A DNA stretch of 13,486 nt. Source: RBG-16-64-43 sp035288225. GTDB taxonomy: Bacteria > Chloroflexota > Anaerolineae > Anaerolineales > RBG-16-64-43. Below are positions 12,977 through 13,486 of the stretch, piece by piece. Both the position numbers and the translations under genes were made by a program. The stretch is from contig DATEAT010000027.1 in the NCBI GenBank assembly GCA_035288225.1, positions 1 to 13,486 of the forward strand. The letters are read 5' to 3'. Under the pieces are notes generated by a model. It saw only the letters and a program-made list of their open reading frames with translations. It searched no databases and was not told the DNA's origin. How positions within the stretch are numbered: the first letter of the stretch is position 1; the number at the start of each line of letters is the position of its first letter.

Positions 12977-13005
12977 GTCCGCTCTTGCCGGAGGGCACGC
13001 GCCGC

Positions 13006-13314
13006 TCAGATCTTCATTTCGACGTCGACGCCGGCTGGCAGGTTCAAGCGCATCAGCGCATCCAGCGTCTTGGCGTCGGGTTCGGTAACCTCAATCAGCC
13101 GTTTGTGCGTTCGGATCTCGAAGTGCTCGTGAAAATCCTTGTCGATGAAAGCCCCCCGCCGCACCGTGAAGCGCTCGATCTCGGTGGGCAGCGGAACCGG
13201 GCCGACCACCTTGGCCCCGTTGCGCTCGGCGGTTTCCACAATGCGCCGCGCGGATTGGTCCAGGACGCGGTGGTCGTACGCTTTGAGCCGAATGCGGATC
13301 TTCTGGCGCGCCAT
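13006..13314 (-). CDS. rpsJ: 30S ribosomal protein S10 / NusE
   Basis: S10 of the small-subunit head. In many bacteria it also acts as NusE, pairing with NusB in transcription antitermination. The protein is 102 residues, the usual family length. It starts MARQKIRIRLKAYDHRVLDQ and ends LPAGVDVEMKI, with GPVPLPT at residues 38-44 before the long loop that reaches into the 30S head. The ATG at 13314 follows AAGGA with only about 3 nt of spacing, but it is the canonical family start. It is the first gene of the S10 segment here and lies 10 nt after tuf. The gap to the next gene, rplC, is unusually long for this cluster (138 nt). Confidence 0.98.
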   Translation of the reverse strand: MARQKIRIRLKAYDHRVLDQSARRIVETAERNGAKVVGPVPLPTEIERFTVRRGAFIDKDFHEHFEIRTHKRLIEVTEPDAKTLDALMRLNLPAGVDVEMKI

Positions 13315-13324
13315 AAGTCCTTGC

Positions 13325-13486
13325 CTAATCCAGGATTTCAGTAATGACGCCGGCGCCGACCGTCAGCCCGCCTTCACGAATGGCGAACTTCGAGCCCTTC
13401 TCCAGCGCCACCGGCACGATCAACTCCACGCTCAGGTTCACCGTGTCGCCCGGCATCACCATCTCGACCCCCTCCGGTAGCGTCAG
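13325..13486 (-). CDS. tuf: Elongation factor Tu, C-terminal fragment (5' part outside window)
   Basis: The last 53 codons and TAG stop of EF-Tu, the GTPase that carries aminoacyl-tRNA to the ribosomal A site. The fragment covers the end of the third beta-barrel domain. It reads LPEGVEMVMPGDTVNLSVEL, then a stretch containing IVPVALEKGSKFAIREGG, and ends TVGAGVITEILD, a clear match to the family C-terminus. The reading frame is open to the window edge. Only 10 nt separate its stop from the rpsJ start, so tuf and rpsJ are very probably cotranscribed, as in many bacteria with the str-S10 arrangement. One oddity: where most EF-Tus I recall have REGGRTVGAG, this one has Leu instead of Arg. Identity is very secure; nothing can be said about the GTPase domain. 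Confidence 0.96.
   Translation of the reverse strand: MTLPEGVEMVMPGDTVNLSVELIVPVALEKGSKFAIREGGLTVGAGVITEILD

Overview
The window is one block of the conserved bacterial ribosomal-protein superoperon (S10, spc and alpha segments). All 28 genes lie on the minus strand, so transcription runs from high to low coordinates. In that direction the order is: tuf (3' end only), rpsJ, rplC, rplD, rplW, rplB, rpsS, rplV, rpsC, rplP, rpmC, rpsQ, rplN, rplX, rplE, rpsZ (zinc-type S14), rpsH, rplF, rplR, rpsE, rpmD, rplO, secY, adk, map, rpmJ, rpsM, rpsK (5' part only). I see no tRNA, rRNA, mobile element, CRISPR array or accessory gene. No stretch of 300 bases lacks a gene.

Organism: DNA is strongly GC-rich. 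The cluster has tuf directly before rpsJ, a four-cysteine S14, a C+ L36, a separate L30 and no infA between map and rpmJ. S3 begins MGRKVHPIGFRLG, and S3, L16 and SecY look to me most like Chloroflexota proteins. This is a tentative placement from memory of the families; only a bacterial origin is certain.

Layout: 13325-13486 is the EF-Tu C-terminus. 10070-13314 (S10, L3, L4, L23, L2, S19) and 7623-10066 (L22, S3, L16, L29, S17, L14) form the S10 segment running into the start of spc. 3790-7531 (L24 to L15) is the spc core. 971-3765 holds secY, adk and map. 1-929 is the start of the alpha segment (L36, S13, S11). Genes are very tightly packed, with four 4-nt ATGA overlaps, one 8-nt overlap and one 1-nt overlap. 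Shine-Dalgarno sequences are commonly embedded in the preceding gene, so much of the cluster is probably translationally coupled. No internal promoter or rho-independent terminator is convincing.

How the genes work together: the products build both ribosomal subunits, deliver aminoacyl-tRNA (EF-Tu), move nascent proteins across the membrane (SecY), trim initiator methionine (Map) and balance adenine nucleotides (Adk).

The window is mostly ordinary, and I did not find a new system. The best second-look items are: a 25-nt tandem duplication that re-encodes the last six residues and stop of L14 with only synonymous changes; a run of hairpins in the L14-L24 gap; a strong hairpin in the unusually long S10-L3 gap; a SecY lacking the usual C5-loop arginine; an adenylate kinase LID with one zinc cysteine replaced by lysine; and the absence of infA at its usual place.
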